Part shown: positions 42,438 to 53,885 of the stretch, piece by piece
Layout: each line of letters begins with the position of its first letter
How positions within the stretch are numbered: position 1 is the first letter of the stretch
From: Agarophyton chilense
Lineage: Eukaryota > Rhodophyta > Florideophyceae > Gracilariales > Gracilariaceae
DNA: 64,000 nt
Assembly: GCA_030374765.1 (NCBI GenBank)
Contig: JARGXX010000004.1
Location: 496,001 to 560,000, forward strand
Direction of reading: 5' to 3'
Program-made: the position numbers and the translations under genes
The notes under the pieces: model-generated
Databases searched by the model: none
What the model saw: only the letters and a program-made list of their open reading frames with translations
What the model was told of the DNA's origin: nothing

Positions 42438-45085
42438 CTAAAATTGGTTTGTAAAGTTATGTGGAATTTCTACTGCTGGTTTCCAAGAGTTCTGCAAAGG
42501 TAGGAAGCCATACCAGCGAGCCCGTGCGATTGGTGTGCCATCCGTGGCGACTGCTTTGTCCGTTACCTTGCTCACGACCAAGTCGCAGGATTTGTCGTAC
42601 ATTAACTCGGAGGGAATGGCCACATCTGTGAGCATATCGGTGGTTGGAGTTCCTGGTTGGTTGATGGTAGCGGTAAGGTATGGCCACACAATCCTTTCGC
42701 GGGAAAGCACAGCGGAATTCACGACAGGGGCTGGCGTGGGTCGTAGGTTTTTAGCGTGATGGTCGGACAACGATACCTGTGGGGTCGGTAGAGGTGTTCG
42801 CTCCCAAGGGGCCTTCGTGGCTCGGTCGATGGAGACTGTGTCGTGGAGGGTACCATTCAGGATGGTCACCGTCGTGTAGGTGGCTTTAAAGACTCTAAAA
42901 GGACCTATTGTTCTAGGAAGAAGTTTGCAACCACTGGTTTCTTCGTCTGCGATCCCCATTATCCTGATACAAGGTTTTTTGAAGAGCACGAAGTCGAAGT
43001 GGGCGAACGAAGCTGTAGCCTTTACTCGGGAATAGAAGTCGGCCTTGTAGCGACGTAGCGTTGCGTCCATGGTCGCTTTAGCCTTCGACAAAGAGGAGCC
43101 AAGATCGGTTGTGTTTCAAAAGCTTCATCGCGGTTGCATCCATATCGTAGGGTGCCCTCTGCCGCAGTCCTGTATGCAGATCATTAAAAACGATCCCGGG
43201 TGGATTCCTCGCTAGAACAAGGTCAAAAGGGGTCGTCCCTGTGGTTCGGTGGACATGGGAATCGTAAGCATAGGCCAGCATTTAGACCAGCTCATCCCAG
43301 TCGTGTCAGTGCTGATATACATAGTGTCGGGTCAGCGTGACGAGGGTGCTGTTGAATCGTTCCACCAACCCATTGGTTTGAGGATGGTAGGCGGTGGTTA
43401 TGAAATGGCGTACCCCAAGGTCCCGCATATGGTCTCAAAGAATCTCGCTACGAAATGGAATTCGTTATCGTTTAGAAGGTAGTGTGGAGCCCCGTTTGGG
43501 AATATCCGATTTGGCAGGACATCTAGCGCGACATTCGTGGCCTGTGCTGCCCGGAGAGATATTGCGCGACTAGTTTGGTGATTCGGTCGGAGATGACTAG
43601 TATACGTGTATTCCCGTGTATGGTCTTGGTAAGCAGGAAAAGTATGCCTATTGCGACGAACTCCAGTGACCTCGACCCCAGCAAGAGTTCCATAAAGTTA
43701 TGATGCTTTTGCAGCGTACCCCACGTGCTGCGCAAGAACTGCAACTCCGTACAATCTGATAGGTGCCGTCGCCTATGAATGCCCAATAGAATCCCTGTAT
43801 CAGGGTCGCGTACATTCTTCACCCCCCACGCTGTTTCGCTAACCGAAGGTAGTGGGAGAGGTCCAGAACTCTGTACCGAAGGGTAGCCGGGGCAAGGCGT
43901 TGAACTGACCCGTCTACCTGGGAGGTGGACGTCAAGAATCCGTGATGGTCATACCCGAAGCAGTAAGGGGTTTCACCAGCTTGGTAAGCAATGCTCCTGC
44001 ACCACGGATCGTCGACTTGTTCCTGTAGAAACTCCCAAAAGGTTATAGGCATCGCGTCTGGTTGCTCGGCTTCTACAAATGAGTGCTTGTTCCGCGCTGG
44101 GTTCCTCGTGCATTTTGGCGGGTACGTCGTCTTAGTCTACCAGCACAATTTCGTGGATTTCGCGGGCGTCGCAGACTGCGACGATGAGACAGTCGCAATT
44201 TTCAGAGGTTTTTAAAGCAAAGAAAGGTATATCGTCCTCCAAAGGCGCGTTGTCCAGACCATCGCTGACCATTTGAGAGAAAGCGTCCGCGGTTAGGTGT
44301 TTGATCCTTGTGGTTTGCACTACTTCGTCCTCGAATTCTGAGAGACTTAGCCTCAAGGGAACAAGTCTAACCCTACTGTCGGCCAGGTTTAAGATTAATC
44401 TTAGAGAATTTTGGTCCTTCCTGATGGTAAACCGCTTTTCTTCCAAATATGGCCGTAGTAGAAGCATTTTACGCACCACGGTGAGGCACTACTCCTCTGT
44501 GGCGGAATATTTCTGCTCCGACCTTTAAAAGGAACGGATCCAATACCCAATAAGTCGGTATTACTTGCCGTTTGCCTGATTCTGGAGTTCTGTACATTTA
44601 AGTTGGACGTCATAGGCGTCTACAACGAGGATGTCGGAACTTCTCTGATCGGTAATGTATAAATGGCAAGAACAAGCGGTCTCTGAAGTACCGAAAGGAC
44701 TGATACTTCTCGTCGTTGAGGATGCCGAAATGGGTTTGTTGCCTTTTCCTCCAGCTTCCCGTTAAGAGGCGCTTTGATTCGGGCGGAGTTAGGGACGGAT
44801 CTTCGGAAGACGTTGCTCAATCCCAAGAAGGATCAGAATCCCCGTTTGGGTGGTTAGTGGCTTGGCTTGCCTGGCTGCGTCCCATGTGCGTTGCGACACC
44901 TGAAACCGACAAAGTTGGACAACGTGTCCCATATAGTCCACATAGACCTGAGCTTTAGCAGAGACAATCGCCATCACTGGCAGATGGAAATATTTTACTT
45001 CTCTACAACGATATTCATTGAACGGTTTAGCACTCGTAATGAAAATGCGAAAAAAGACTTCTCTAAAAGAAGCATTAATGAACAT
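42438..45085 (-). mobile_element. Old Ty3/gypsy fossil E (pol part)
   Basis: Minus-strand remnants in pol order: the end of the RT region (landmark LSNVFRRSVPN-like near 44800), RNase H (about 44480-44130, with LRPYLEEKRFTI and DAFSQM), integrase pieces (about 43820-43080, with the YAYDSHVHRTTGTTPFDLVLARNP block), a GPY/F-like module and a chromodomain-like end (ARARWYGF near 42530). It is heavily broken (many breaks), with no LTRs identified, so it is much older than A, B or C. Confidence 0.75.
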
Positions 45086-45818
45086 AGCGAAGAGTTATTA
45101 TCACTATTGGATGAATGCCAATACTTTGTGAAATCATTTACGAAATATCAGACCCAACCGAGTTCAAATTGAACATAGATCTGAGTGGGACAGTAGGTCT
45201 ACAGAACACTGGCGTCACGAGAAACTGTGACAGAGTCCCGTCTTGCACTTTTGTAACACACAGAAACGCGCGGTGATTCACCTACCCGACGAAAGAAACC
45301 GTCGGCAACGACCAGACGTTTTTACAAAACTGGTTAAAGAAACCTTTGGTTCTATCTACTTTTGTTCTGGCAGCGCACGTTGGCGGAATAAATGGTCTTT
45401 ATTTAGTGCAATACTGTAGGTGCCCTACAATACATGAAGCCCTTAACGGCGCGATTTCTGTCAAGGGATATATTTTAGCAAGCTGATAGCACGGTTTCAA
45501 TGATGTCACACTGGTTTGAGTGTGATAACGAAGGACGGGTAGACAACCCGAATTTGTCAAGAGCGGTGAGATGAAGAGAGGAACTGGGGGTAAGACAAGA
45601 GCCCCATGTGTCTTTTTCAGATTTTCTCATCCGAAGGCAAAGGAGGAGTCAACGACGACGTTTTGAGTGGAAGGTCAGACGTATGGAGGTTAAGCTCGTT
45701 GTGTCATGATGGTTGAAGTTGAAATTCAGGAGCGCATGCGAAATATGTATACATTTCTCCGGCGATGAAGCTCTCCAAACCCCATCAGATAGCCAACGTC
45801 CATGAAAGTAGGCCTGCC
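45086..45818. other. Gene-free stretch
   Basis: 0.7 kb of AT-rich sequence between fossil E and the imelysin gene. Nothing is recognised except that the left part may be further decayed element DNA. Confidence 0.45.
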
Positions 45819-47453
45819 TTACTCAAACAGATTATCGCTAGCAGAAACAAGGGCGCGTGCAAGCTCATAGAAGTTGTCTGAGATGCGCTTTCTTTCATAT
45901 ACTGGGACATCCGAGTACATTATGAAGTTCAAGCCGCTGATCCAATCATTTCTGCGATCGACAACATACTCTAGAGTGTCTCGAGCAATGCGATAAGCCT
46001 TTCTCAAATGATTCCTGTTCGTCTCGGGCATTCGATCCAAAAACGGCTCCAGGAGCGTCCAGATGCCCTTCAAGTTCTCACGAAAGATGAGAACTGATAG
46101 GTCGGACCAAGTTTCTTCCTCGGAACTAATTTTCTTCGCAGGTACCTCATACGCAAGCGTGATCATGCCACCGAAAGTGCGTTTTGCAGAAAAAGTTCCA
46201 TTGCCGTTGATACCATCACGCAAGGTACCACACAGATTTTCGACATCACCTTTGAGCACATCTGAGTAGCGAATTGCGGTGTCAAAATCATGATCTCTAT
46301 ACAAAGCTCGTTCAACTGCGTGGAATCCTTTCCAATCACCATCAAATTCTCCACGGTCAAGGGCGTACGGGCGAGAATCAATGTTGGCGTCTAGCTCAGG
46401 AAAGTCGGCAGCCAATACTTCGATGCGCTCGTACTCAGGACGGGCTCCGGTGTATGCGAATTGAGCGGAGGTCATATTGCGTTGCTCCAGCACAGCACGA
46501 AGCTTCGCCAGGCTTTGTTGTTGCTCCTCACAGAACACAAGAAACGCACTCAACCCAGTGACTACAGCGTCTCTCATGAAACCCTTTTCCATATCAGAAA
46601 CTTTCTCATCATCTTCTGCGGTTTCCTCTTCAGGATAGGCCTTTAAATCTGCTCTGAGGTCCTCCAATGCTAATGCAAATTTGTAGCTGTAGTCGATTAT
46701 AAGCTTTCTTTCGGCAATCGGTACTGTGCTGTAATGTCTTGCGTCCCCCTTGCCAGTGAAGAAATCATTTTCTCCATCGATCATTTTGTATGCACGCTGA
46801 ACACCATCATAGCCTTCAGAAACAGCAGTACGAGTTTCAGATCGCACATCCGGAAGATGGAGGAAGGGAGACACTTGCGACCAAATACCTCTCCAATTGT
46901 TCCGAAAGATCATGAGAGAGAGATCAGACCAGGTCTCTTCCTCACTCGCAACCTTCTTCGCCGGCACCTCAAATGCCAGAGCGATGGATCCTGCCATAAT
47001 GGCTTGTGGCGTGTACACATCAGCGGCGTTCTCAAGAAACGCGCACAGTGTATTGATACTGTCATTGAGAGCACTAGCATGTTGATAAGTATATCTCAGA
47101 TCCTGATCCCTGTAAATAGCGCGCTCCAGAACATGAAAGCCGGCAAAATTATCGTCATCTTCACCGGTTCCGTAGACGTATGGGCGAGCGTCGATTGCGG
47201 CATCCAACTCCGGGAATATTGGAGCAAGGGTTTCGATCTGCTCGTAGGGTGGACGAGCAGCGATGTAGGCAGTCTTTGCGGCTGACAAGTCTTGATTTCG
47301 GATCGCAGTGAGAAGAGGCGGCATGAGGTTTTGTTGAAGACGGCATTGGTCGATGAAAGCATGACGGGAGGAATCTGCAGCCTCGGAGAGAGACACGTTA
47401 TGGGCAGACGCGACGGACGCCACAAACATAAGCAACACAATTTGTGTCGACAT
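45819..47453 (-). CDS. Secreted double-domain imelysin/EfeO-like protein (M75 family)
   Basis: 544 residues from ATG 47453 (a TTG four codons upstream is also in frame). A signal peptide (about residues 1-17) is followed by two tandem copies of the imelysin/EfeO helical domain, about 25-275 and 295-544. Each copy has the landmarks ARP.YE.IE, FPELDA.ID.RPY, the signature GFHVLERAIY (105-114) or GFHAVERALY (376-385), and VPAKK..SEEETWSDLS followed by IFR. In bacteria these proteins are periplasmic parts of the EfeUOB ferrous/ferric uptake system, or iron-regulated surface proteins. Here an extracellular or vacuolar role in iron handling is an inference. The HxxE signature is present in both copies in the form H-x-x-E. 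No permease or peroxidase partner is in the window. Confidence 0.85.
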   Translation of the reverse strand: MSTQIVLLMFVASVASAHNVSLSEAADSSRHAFIDQCRLQQNLMPPLLTAIRNQDLSAAKTAYIAARPPYEQIETLAPIFPELDAAIDARPYVYGTGEDDDNFAGFHVLERAIYRDQDLRYTYQHASALNDSINTLCAFLENAADVYTPQAIMAGSIALAFEVPAKKVASEEETWSDLSLMIFRNNWRGIWSQVSPFLHLPDVRSETRTAVSEGYDGVQRAYKMIDGENDFFTGKGDARHYSTVPIAERKLIIDYSYKFALALEDLRADLKAYPEEETAEDDEKVSDMEKGFMRDAVVTGLSAFLVFCEEQQQSLAKLRAVLEQRNMTSAQFAYTGARPEYERIEVLAADFPELDANIDSRPYALDRGEFDGDWKGFHAVERALYRDHDFDTAIRYSDVLKGDVENLCGTLRDGINGNGTFSAKRTFGGMITLAYEVPAKKISSEEETWSDLSVLIFRENLKGIWTLLEPFLDRMPETNRNHLRKAYRIARDTLEYVVDRRNDWISGLNFIMYSDVPVYERKRISDNFYELARALVSASDNLFE

Positions 47454-49010
47454 TGTGGATGGCAAAGACTATCACGACCAGATCAGGTATGGGGGGTGAG
47501 GAGATTTGCCGGACAGAGGATCTGATTTGTCTAAACAAGGAGAATCGACGCGACACTGTCGCACGTCACGTATTGCACAGGAAAAGAAGATTGGGCGTCG
47601 TGGCGAAAGGCACCTTGTCGATATACACAGACAGTTCACCATGGAGTTTAGACATGGTAAACGACCCCTCATGAGCGAAATTGGTCAGCGTCTTCCGCAC
47701 GAATACCTGCAGCTACTGACTAAGCAGATGCAGTATCATACTTTGCATCCAGCGTCGCCCCCGCCCCCTGCGTTGGAATGCCGCATATACAAAGGATTTC
47801 TTTGTTGGGAATGTAAAAAAAGCACCAAGGTGCGGCGTCGGAATGAACAAGAGCAACGGTTCAGTCGAAAGATTTGAATCTGCGAATGCTGCACGAATTC
47901 GTGCAGTGGCCGGTCAATGATAAGCAAAAAGAGGACTGTATGAGACACATCTCATCGATGGATATCGAGGTCGTCGCATCTTTATCACAAACGAGCGAGA
48001 AATTATTGTCGTTGTCACATGAGCACTTCCAACCGTTGACGAAGGTAGGTGTATTTGTGGTCATAAATAGTAAAATTCGCTTAGCTCTATCCGCAGAACC
48101 CGCACTTGGTCTCTTCATTAGATTATTTGAGAACACTGTAAGGACCATGGATTAGGAAAACTTCAGACAAAGATATGGTATGGACTAAAAGATTGCAAAC
48201 TTCAGATCCGTCAGTTCCTGTGCGTCCCTTTTCAGGCGTGTAGGTACGGCGAATTCCTCTAGAAATCGTTGAATATGTCCACGAAACTCTTCCGCGCGGT
48301 CTGATAGAAATGGTACGAAAAACATCCTTCGTAGGTGAAGTCAGCTTTGTAATGATTTGGAAGGACATAGGGAACAGAGTGCCATCCGACAAACCGCCAC
48401 GCGATTCAAAGAGTTCATGATCCTAACATTCCAGGCACATCTTGCCGACGAAAGCTTTACTACCGATGATTAACCTATGCTTTACTCCGCTCTCCTGAGA
48501 AGGCAAGAGATACCACATTTCTATGGCTATGGCTGAAAATACAGACCACAAATTACCGCACTCTTCGAGTTGGGACTGAGCTGTTCTATCCGTAACGCTC
48601 CAGTGAATGGGTCTTTGCGACATCGAGTCCGTCCATCTCAGAATAAGCGTTGATACCTTTTTGTTCGCATTTGTAGAACCCGTTCCTGTGCTTTCTATAT
48701 TTCGATAAAACCGCGGACGTCCTACTGTTGAGCGACGCAGTATCCTTTTTCTTCTAGAGGACCAACGGTCACAGGAATAAATAGATATCAGCGCGCTTAC
48801 TTGAACAAATCCAGGGGTCGCGAGATGCTGTATGCAACAACAAGAAAATTATCTATCGGATGCGAAGAAACGCTTTCTGTTGATTGATTCTTTTACAATT
48901 GCGTTTGGATGCTTGCAAACAATGATTTGCTTGTATCGATTAAGCGACCAGTCTGTTCAGGGTGGTATTTCACCCAGTGGCATTTCTTGACGAGTGGATC
49001 AACCAAGGAA
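47454..49010. other. Gene-free stretch
   Basis: 1.6 kb between two minus-strand genes. It holds the promoter of the imelysin gene at its left end. Short open frames (for example 47506-47877 plus) show no domain or composition that supports a gene. Confidence 0.45.
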
Positions 49011-50138
49011 TCAATGGGGGAAGTCAAAGGTGGATGAAAAATCGTACAGAGCGACCAAAAGACAATGATCTCTGGCAACAACGTCCACACCAGTTAGAAC
49101 ACAGCCCCACCTCGATATCACTTTTTGAAAACAAATATCCGCTTGAGCACCAAGCAAACTTCCAAACGCCCATGGATTGTTGAAGTACTCAAAAGAGGCA
49201 GGGTTAAAAAACTTCTGCAAAACCGACACTTGAACTGAGGGATCGAGCTCTTGTGCACTCTGCCGAACTGCGTTTAAGACAAACTTCGAATATTCAAGAT
49301 TGTTTACGACGTCCTGTCTCGTTCCGACCACACCGTGCCCTGGGTTGATAATGTCAAATTGCAGCTCAAGTAACTTCTGTTGCGCTGATATAAACGTCTC
49401 AAAGTTCATGGCGATCGTAAACTGCGGCAGTGGTGCTTCTTTTGGATTGATGATGTCAACTAAATTTACAATACCCACACCATCCGAAGAGGGGCCGATA
49501 TATCCCACGATGTCCTCTTTCGTATGTCCGCCCAGAATGAACAACTTAAGAGACAAAGTGCGCGTGAATATCAGTTTGACAGGCTTTCGTCGAGTGACAA
49601 GTAAGTCGGGCAGTGGTATGTCATCACGATTTCTTCTTAAGAAGCTATAGGTGTCACGAGTACCAACGATTCGGAGTGGTACCGAGCCATACGTATCAGA
49701 GAAGAATTGGTTCACGTCGGCAGCTCGGCCAATATGATCGACGTGAAAATGGGAGTATATCATAAAGATTTGTTTTGGAATGGAGTCCTTGATAACCATT
49801 GCAAGAGCCGAAAGTAGCCGGTAGCTTCCATCCGGCGCAACTGAACTGAAGATATCAGGAAAGTCAATGACGGCGAGCTTTCGATTGTCATACACGACAA
49901 GCGAGAAATAGATCCCATCAGAATAAGAAAAGACTCCTTTTCGGATCTCGGTGAGATTGAAACCTTGTACGTTGAGAGGAACAGGACGATTGGGGTTCGG
50001 GAACAAATCACACGTTTTGCCAGCTTTCAAGCTGGCGATGCACTCATCGGCGGGCTTACATTGCCCCGGCCCGGAATGAAGCAGAGAAGCGACAAAGGCA
50101 GGTATGAGAGCTGCCAAGACAAGAAGCTTCAGGCTCAT
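49011..50138 (-). CDS. Secreted metallo-beta-lactamase-fold hydrolase
   Basis: 375 residues, ATG at 50138. A signal peptide (about 1-18, SLKLLVLAALIPAFVASLL) precedes a Cys-containing linker and a metallo-beta-lactamase fold. A full set of metal ligands is visible: HFHVDH at 130-135, His 205 in LGGHTKED, Asp 228 in NLVDIINP and His 268 in NPGHG. It should therefore bind two zinc ions and be an active hydrolase. The substrate is unknown. Relatives include lactonases, sulfatases and many uncharacterised bacterial secreted proteins. The last 75 residues contain Cys residues and are specific to this protein. It is adjacent to, and on the same strand as, the imelysin gene, but 1.5 kb away, so the two are probably separate units. 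Confidence 0.85.
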   Translation of the reverse strand: MSLKLLVLAALIPAFVASLLHSGPGQCKPADECIASLKAGKTCDLFPNPNRPVPLNVQGFNLTEIRKGVFSYSDGIYFSLVVYDNRKLAVIDFPDIFSSVAPDGSYRLLSALAMVIKDSIPKQIFMIYSHFHVDHIGRAADVNQFFSDTYGSVPLRIVGTRDTYSFLRRNRDDIPLPDLLVTRRKPVKLIFTRTLSLKLFILGGHTKEDIVGYIGPSSDGVGIVNLVDIINPKEAPLPQFTIAMNFETFISAQQKLLELQFDIINPGHGVVGTRQDVVNNLEYSKFVLNAVRQSAQELDPSVQVSVLQKFFNPASFEYFNNPWAFGSLLGAQADICFQKVISRWGCVLTGVDVVARDHCLLVALYDFSSTFDFPH

Positions 50139-52114
50139 GCTTCTGTTGAACGAATGTCACAGGATACTGGAACAGGCTGGGTGGGCTTTGAATGATTGCA
50201 TGCAGGTGTTGAATCATTGGTGCGGTTTTTGGCGACGTGTGGTACGTCATACTAAAGTGACGCTTGTGTAGAATGTGTGGCGGCGGAGCTCCACGAGAAG
50301 CTGGAAACTTACCGTACTCGATTCGTGTTCATTTTTGTCCGTGGGTTGCACGCGCCAATTTGAAATCTGCTTTGGAGCGTCACGCATCTCCCGAGATGCG
50401 TGGGAGATGCGTGGGCAATAATTTTTGTTTTATAGATTACCCTTTTGCACGCTGGCGAATGTTGACCGTTTGTGTCCTCACGCAAGGCGAAGCGAGTTTC
50501 CACAACATATGCCACGTGTGAGACACGCGAGCTCTGTCGCACAATGTGCACTGTCTAAATAAACTGGGCTGCGCCGGCGTCGAAGACACTCGACCGCCGG
50601 CGGCAACTTGCCTTGGAAGGCAACATGAAATCCTACTGTTATCAATATGGTAGCATCGCCCGGGGTTTCGGCCCGGGCGCGCGCGCTTCGTCTCCATCAA
50701 CGGCTCGCGTAGTACAAAGTGCGTTGTGGCTATATTTGGTGCGGTTCGCTCAGTGAAAGGCTCGCTCCGTCTGTAGACCAGTTGTGGCTTGGAGAGGGAT
50801 CGTAGCCAAACAAGGTGTGTATAACGTTTTCTTGATTTACTTTGCGCGCGCTTCACTTTTCTTTGCGAGGTGATACAGGCTATGAAGATGCAACGGGCTC
50901 TGTGTTTTCTATGGAAACTATGGAATGAAGAAAAACTATGAAGTAGGAAAGAAGTTGAATTGAACACCGAACGTTTGACTTTCACGTTCATCAACGAAAG
51001 AGCTCTCATATTTTATAAATTTGGAATCTGCGTCTATCTCTTTGACTATAGGAATAATGCTCTCTACTCTTGCAGCGGTGCTGGCTTCCGCAGTTTCTTG
51101 ATCGCGCTTCTGGTCAATATCCTAAATTTACTGGACGCTTTGCGCTTTGGGCCTACGACTCTTTCCTCGCAAGAATCACGGTTTTGGCTTACGTCTTCCT
51201 TGGATCGCCCACCCGGCTTCTACTTTTTTTTCTGTTTCGCCATTGACACCAAGTCTCTACCGGTTTTGAGCCTCGGACGTAACGCTTTCTGCAGTTGCCC
51301 TCACGGAAATTGCGCTTAGAAAACTGCGTTGTCAGCCTTTTGCAAATTTCGGCTTGCGCCCTCGCGCCTCCTTGATTCTCAACCACAAGCTGCGTTGTCC
51401 GTTTTCTGGCTTGTTGCCTCTGCGCTCAATGATTGGCTGAAAACTCAAAAGGTGTAAGATACCTTTCAAGAGATCCATCAACTTAGATAATATCTCTTAC
51501 GGCAGGGGCGGAAAAGTCACTTCTTTTTGTGATGACTTCATGAATTTGTGAGCTCCGCGATCTCCACTAGTAGTGGCAAGGAAGATTTGCTGGACTAGAG
51601 GTCGGAAGCCGCTCGGATTCTCATCCACAGGGGCGAAGATTGAACTACTAAGAAGTGTCACACCTTTGGAGAAGAGAACACTTTCGAAGGATTCCTACGA
51701 AAAACAGGGTACCTGAGGCAGTCTGAAGATTAATCTACCACAGTGTCTATTCCTTCTTGCTTAGGCACTCAAAGCAAAAAGAAGAGAACGGAACAATATC
51801 TCATTTTAAGAGAATAAGTACCTACCGACATCGGTTGTGGGAAGTTGCCTCAAGAGGTCGAATTGTCGTGGTGCGGGGTTAGCTGCTTAGTTGCGGGGAC
51901 CCGTACTTCGTCGATCGCCTAGCTCCCGGGTCTGTGCTAGGGTCACCTTAAGTTAACACACTCTCTCCCCCCCGTAGAGGACGAGTGAAGAAGAAGAAGA
52001 AGAAGAAGAAGAAGAAGAAGAAGGAGAAGGAGAAATGCTTCACACGTTTACCAAAGAAGTTGAGGAATCCTTTCCCGCCTAAGTAGGTCGATCACCTATC
52101 CCCGCTCGTCAGAC
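50139..52114. other. Gene-free stretch, probably including copia 5' leader
   Basis: 2 kb without a supportable gene. A perfect palindrome and near repeat (CGCATCTCCCGAGATGCG, then GGAGATGCGTGG) lies at about 50385-50425. A GAA trinucleotide run is at about 51985-52035. The right part should hold the 5' LTR and leader of the copia element whose gag begins at 52115, but its ends could not be found. Confidence 0.45.
51985..52035 (+). repeat. (GAA)n microsatellite
   Basis: About 13 GAA units followed by GGAGAAGGAGAA, 80 bp before the copia gag start. Confidence 0.9.
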
Positions 52115-52906
52115 ATGTCGGGTACACAAGAAAGCCTGCTTGGGAAACTCCCAAAGTTAAAGGTACCCACCGACTACATCTTGTGGCGTCGTCGCCTTTT
52201 GGCTTTTCTCCGCCGTGACGACCCTTTCCTGACTGGTTTGGACCCTCGCCCCGAAGGGTTCAATCTCAACAACCGCACGATGAGGTCTTGGTTCGAGAAG
52301 TCCGTCAAGGCCAAGAGCACCATCACATTGTGCCTTGGTGATTCAGCCCTTGCTCTTGTCCGCATCGTTGTCGACGATGACGACCAAACAGCGAAAAATT
52401 TGTGGGATGAACTCCAGCGGGTGTACACAACAACAAATACCCAAGCTGTTCAAAACATCCGCCACCGCTTGGACTCCCTTGTCTACAAAGACAACGAAGA
52501 CTGGAACCAGCATGTGTCAAAGTTCTTGGGAATCGTTGGAGAGCTTGCAACCTTCGACGAAGAGCTTTCTGACAAAGAAAAAGTTTCCAAACTCATCCGG
52601 AGTCTTCCCAACTCCTTTGCTCCATTAGCTATGATGTCAAACCTCACTGACGCTGGCTTTGACGCAATTGTAAACGCTGTGGAAGCGGAAGTTGCTCGTC
52701 GGAAGAACCCTCATAATCCTCAACACACACAGTCGGCAACACTATCGACACAGCCAAAGGCTAATACCGCAAACAAAGGTACGCGAGGCAACCGACGGAA
52801 AAGATCATCAATCACCAAGAACCGAAACGTGGATTGCTATTACTGTGGAAAGAAAGGTCACTTTGCAAGGGAATTTTATAAACGCAAACGTGATCTTACA
52901 AATAAG
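52115..52906 (+). mobile_element. Ty1/copia retrotransposon F, gag part, interrupted by element C
   Basis: Begins at ATG 52115 with LPKLKVPTDYILWRRR, the usual copia gag opening. A helical gag core follows (LWDELQRVYTTTN, DWNQHVSKFLGIVGEL, LIRSLPNSFAPL), then a basic Asn/Thr/Lys-rich stretch and a zinc-knuckle region beginning CYYCGKKGHF at about 52837. Copia coding sequence stops exactly where the LTR of element C begins at 52907, so C inserted into this gag. The rest of the copia element should lie beyond the window end. The open gag suggests it was fairly young when hit. Confidence 0.8.
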
Positions 52907-53804
52907 TGTGGAGCAAAACCCGGCGACGGGAAGTGCTCTCAAGGTGTTCGAAGCCTTGCTCCCTGGGGGAGGCAGACTCAGAGACAGAGCCCTCCGTTCC
53001 ACCCGTAGTGTGGGGTGTAACTCCCACGGGGGATTCCGGCAGTACCGACGGAGGTGAGGGGTAGAAACCGTTGGATCGGGAATGGGAATGGGTATCCCAA
53101 AGAATGGGGGAAAATCCGGCGAAGAGGAAAAACGGGGCGAGGGTCGGGCACTAACAGGCACCGGACCCGAGAACCAGAAAAGGGGCGAAACAACAAAATA
53201 AACCCAATACAGGGGCGAAAACCTGTCCTCGAAAGGAAACACAAAAAGCACGCAACAAGTAAGCAGAACCCCCACGGGGTATCGTGCACGCTGGTCGTCT
53301 GAGCCGTCCCAAGGGGGTGGTTGCACGGAACCCAAACGTGGGCACTCTCCAAGTGGAGTCGTGTCCCTACGCAGGCGTTGCTAACTAGAGCCCGTTCCGG
53401 GTTGTAAGGCCGAAACGATGGCGACGAAGAACCTCTAAAGGTATCGAAGACCAACCTTGGTTGTCATTTACTCTGAGCTCGGACTGTCAGATCTCGCCTC
53501 CCTAAGTAGGGCCCACTAACTAAACTCTACAGTAGTGCACACCTGCTCAGGGCCATACACGTGGAGATCCCACTGCCAGGGCCCAAAAATCCAACGTTCT
53601 AACAAATATCCGAAATTCAGTGCCAAAATTAAGCCACGTGTATCACGGGGCCAATCCAACCATGGGCCATTCGAATCTTCACTTCAGAAAACAGTGCCAC
53701 CTCAGCACACCTTAGAGGGGATCATAATCATAACCCTTGGAGGGTTCAATCCTCATTCTATGAGTTGCATCTTCAAGTATCCCCTAACTGGGCGTTGCTC
53801 TACA
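52907..53804 (-). repeat. Left (3') LTR of element C
   Basis: 898 bp, TGTGGAGCAA to GCTCTACA. The start is fixed by the match to 63777 onward and the end by the adjacent polypurine tract. ATAAG (52902-52906) should be the target-site duplication; its partner is outside the window. Confidence 0.85.
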
Positions 53805-53820
53805 TCTCCCCCTCCTTAAG
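53805..53820 (-). other. Polypurine tract of element C
   Basis: CTTAAGGAGGGGGAGA on the minus strand, abutting the 3' LTR. It has the same core as in B. Confidence 0.8.
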
Positions 53821-53885
53821 ACGAGGAAGAACATTCCGAGCCGCGGGTGTCTAACTTTCCGATCACTATACATACTAATCTCCCA

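Noticed and set aside
50960-51319. A 119-codon hydrophobic frame
   Set aside because: Phe/Leu-rich translation of AT-rich DNA with no family features, in a region that probably belongs to the copia 5' end.
53740-53762. T-arm-like sequence GAGGGTTCAATCCTC in LTR C
   Set aside because: It is an isolated arm inside an LTR, with no D arm, anticodon arm or acceptor stem around it.
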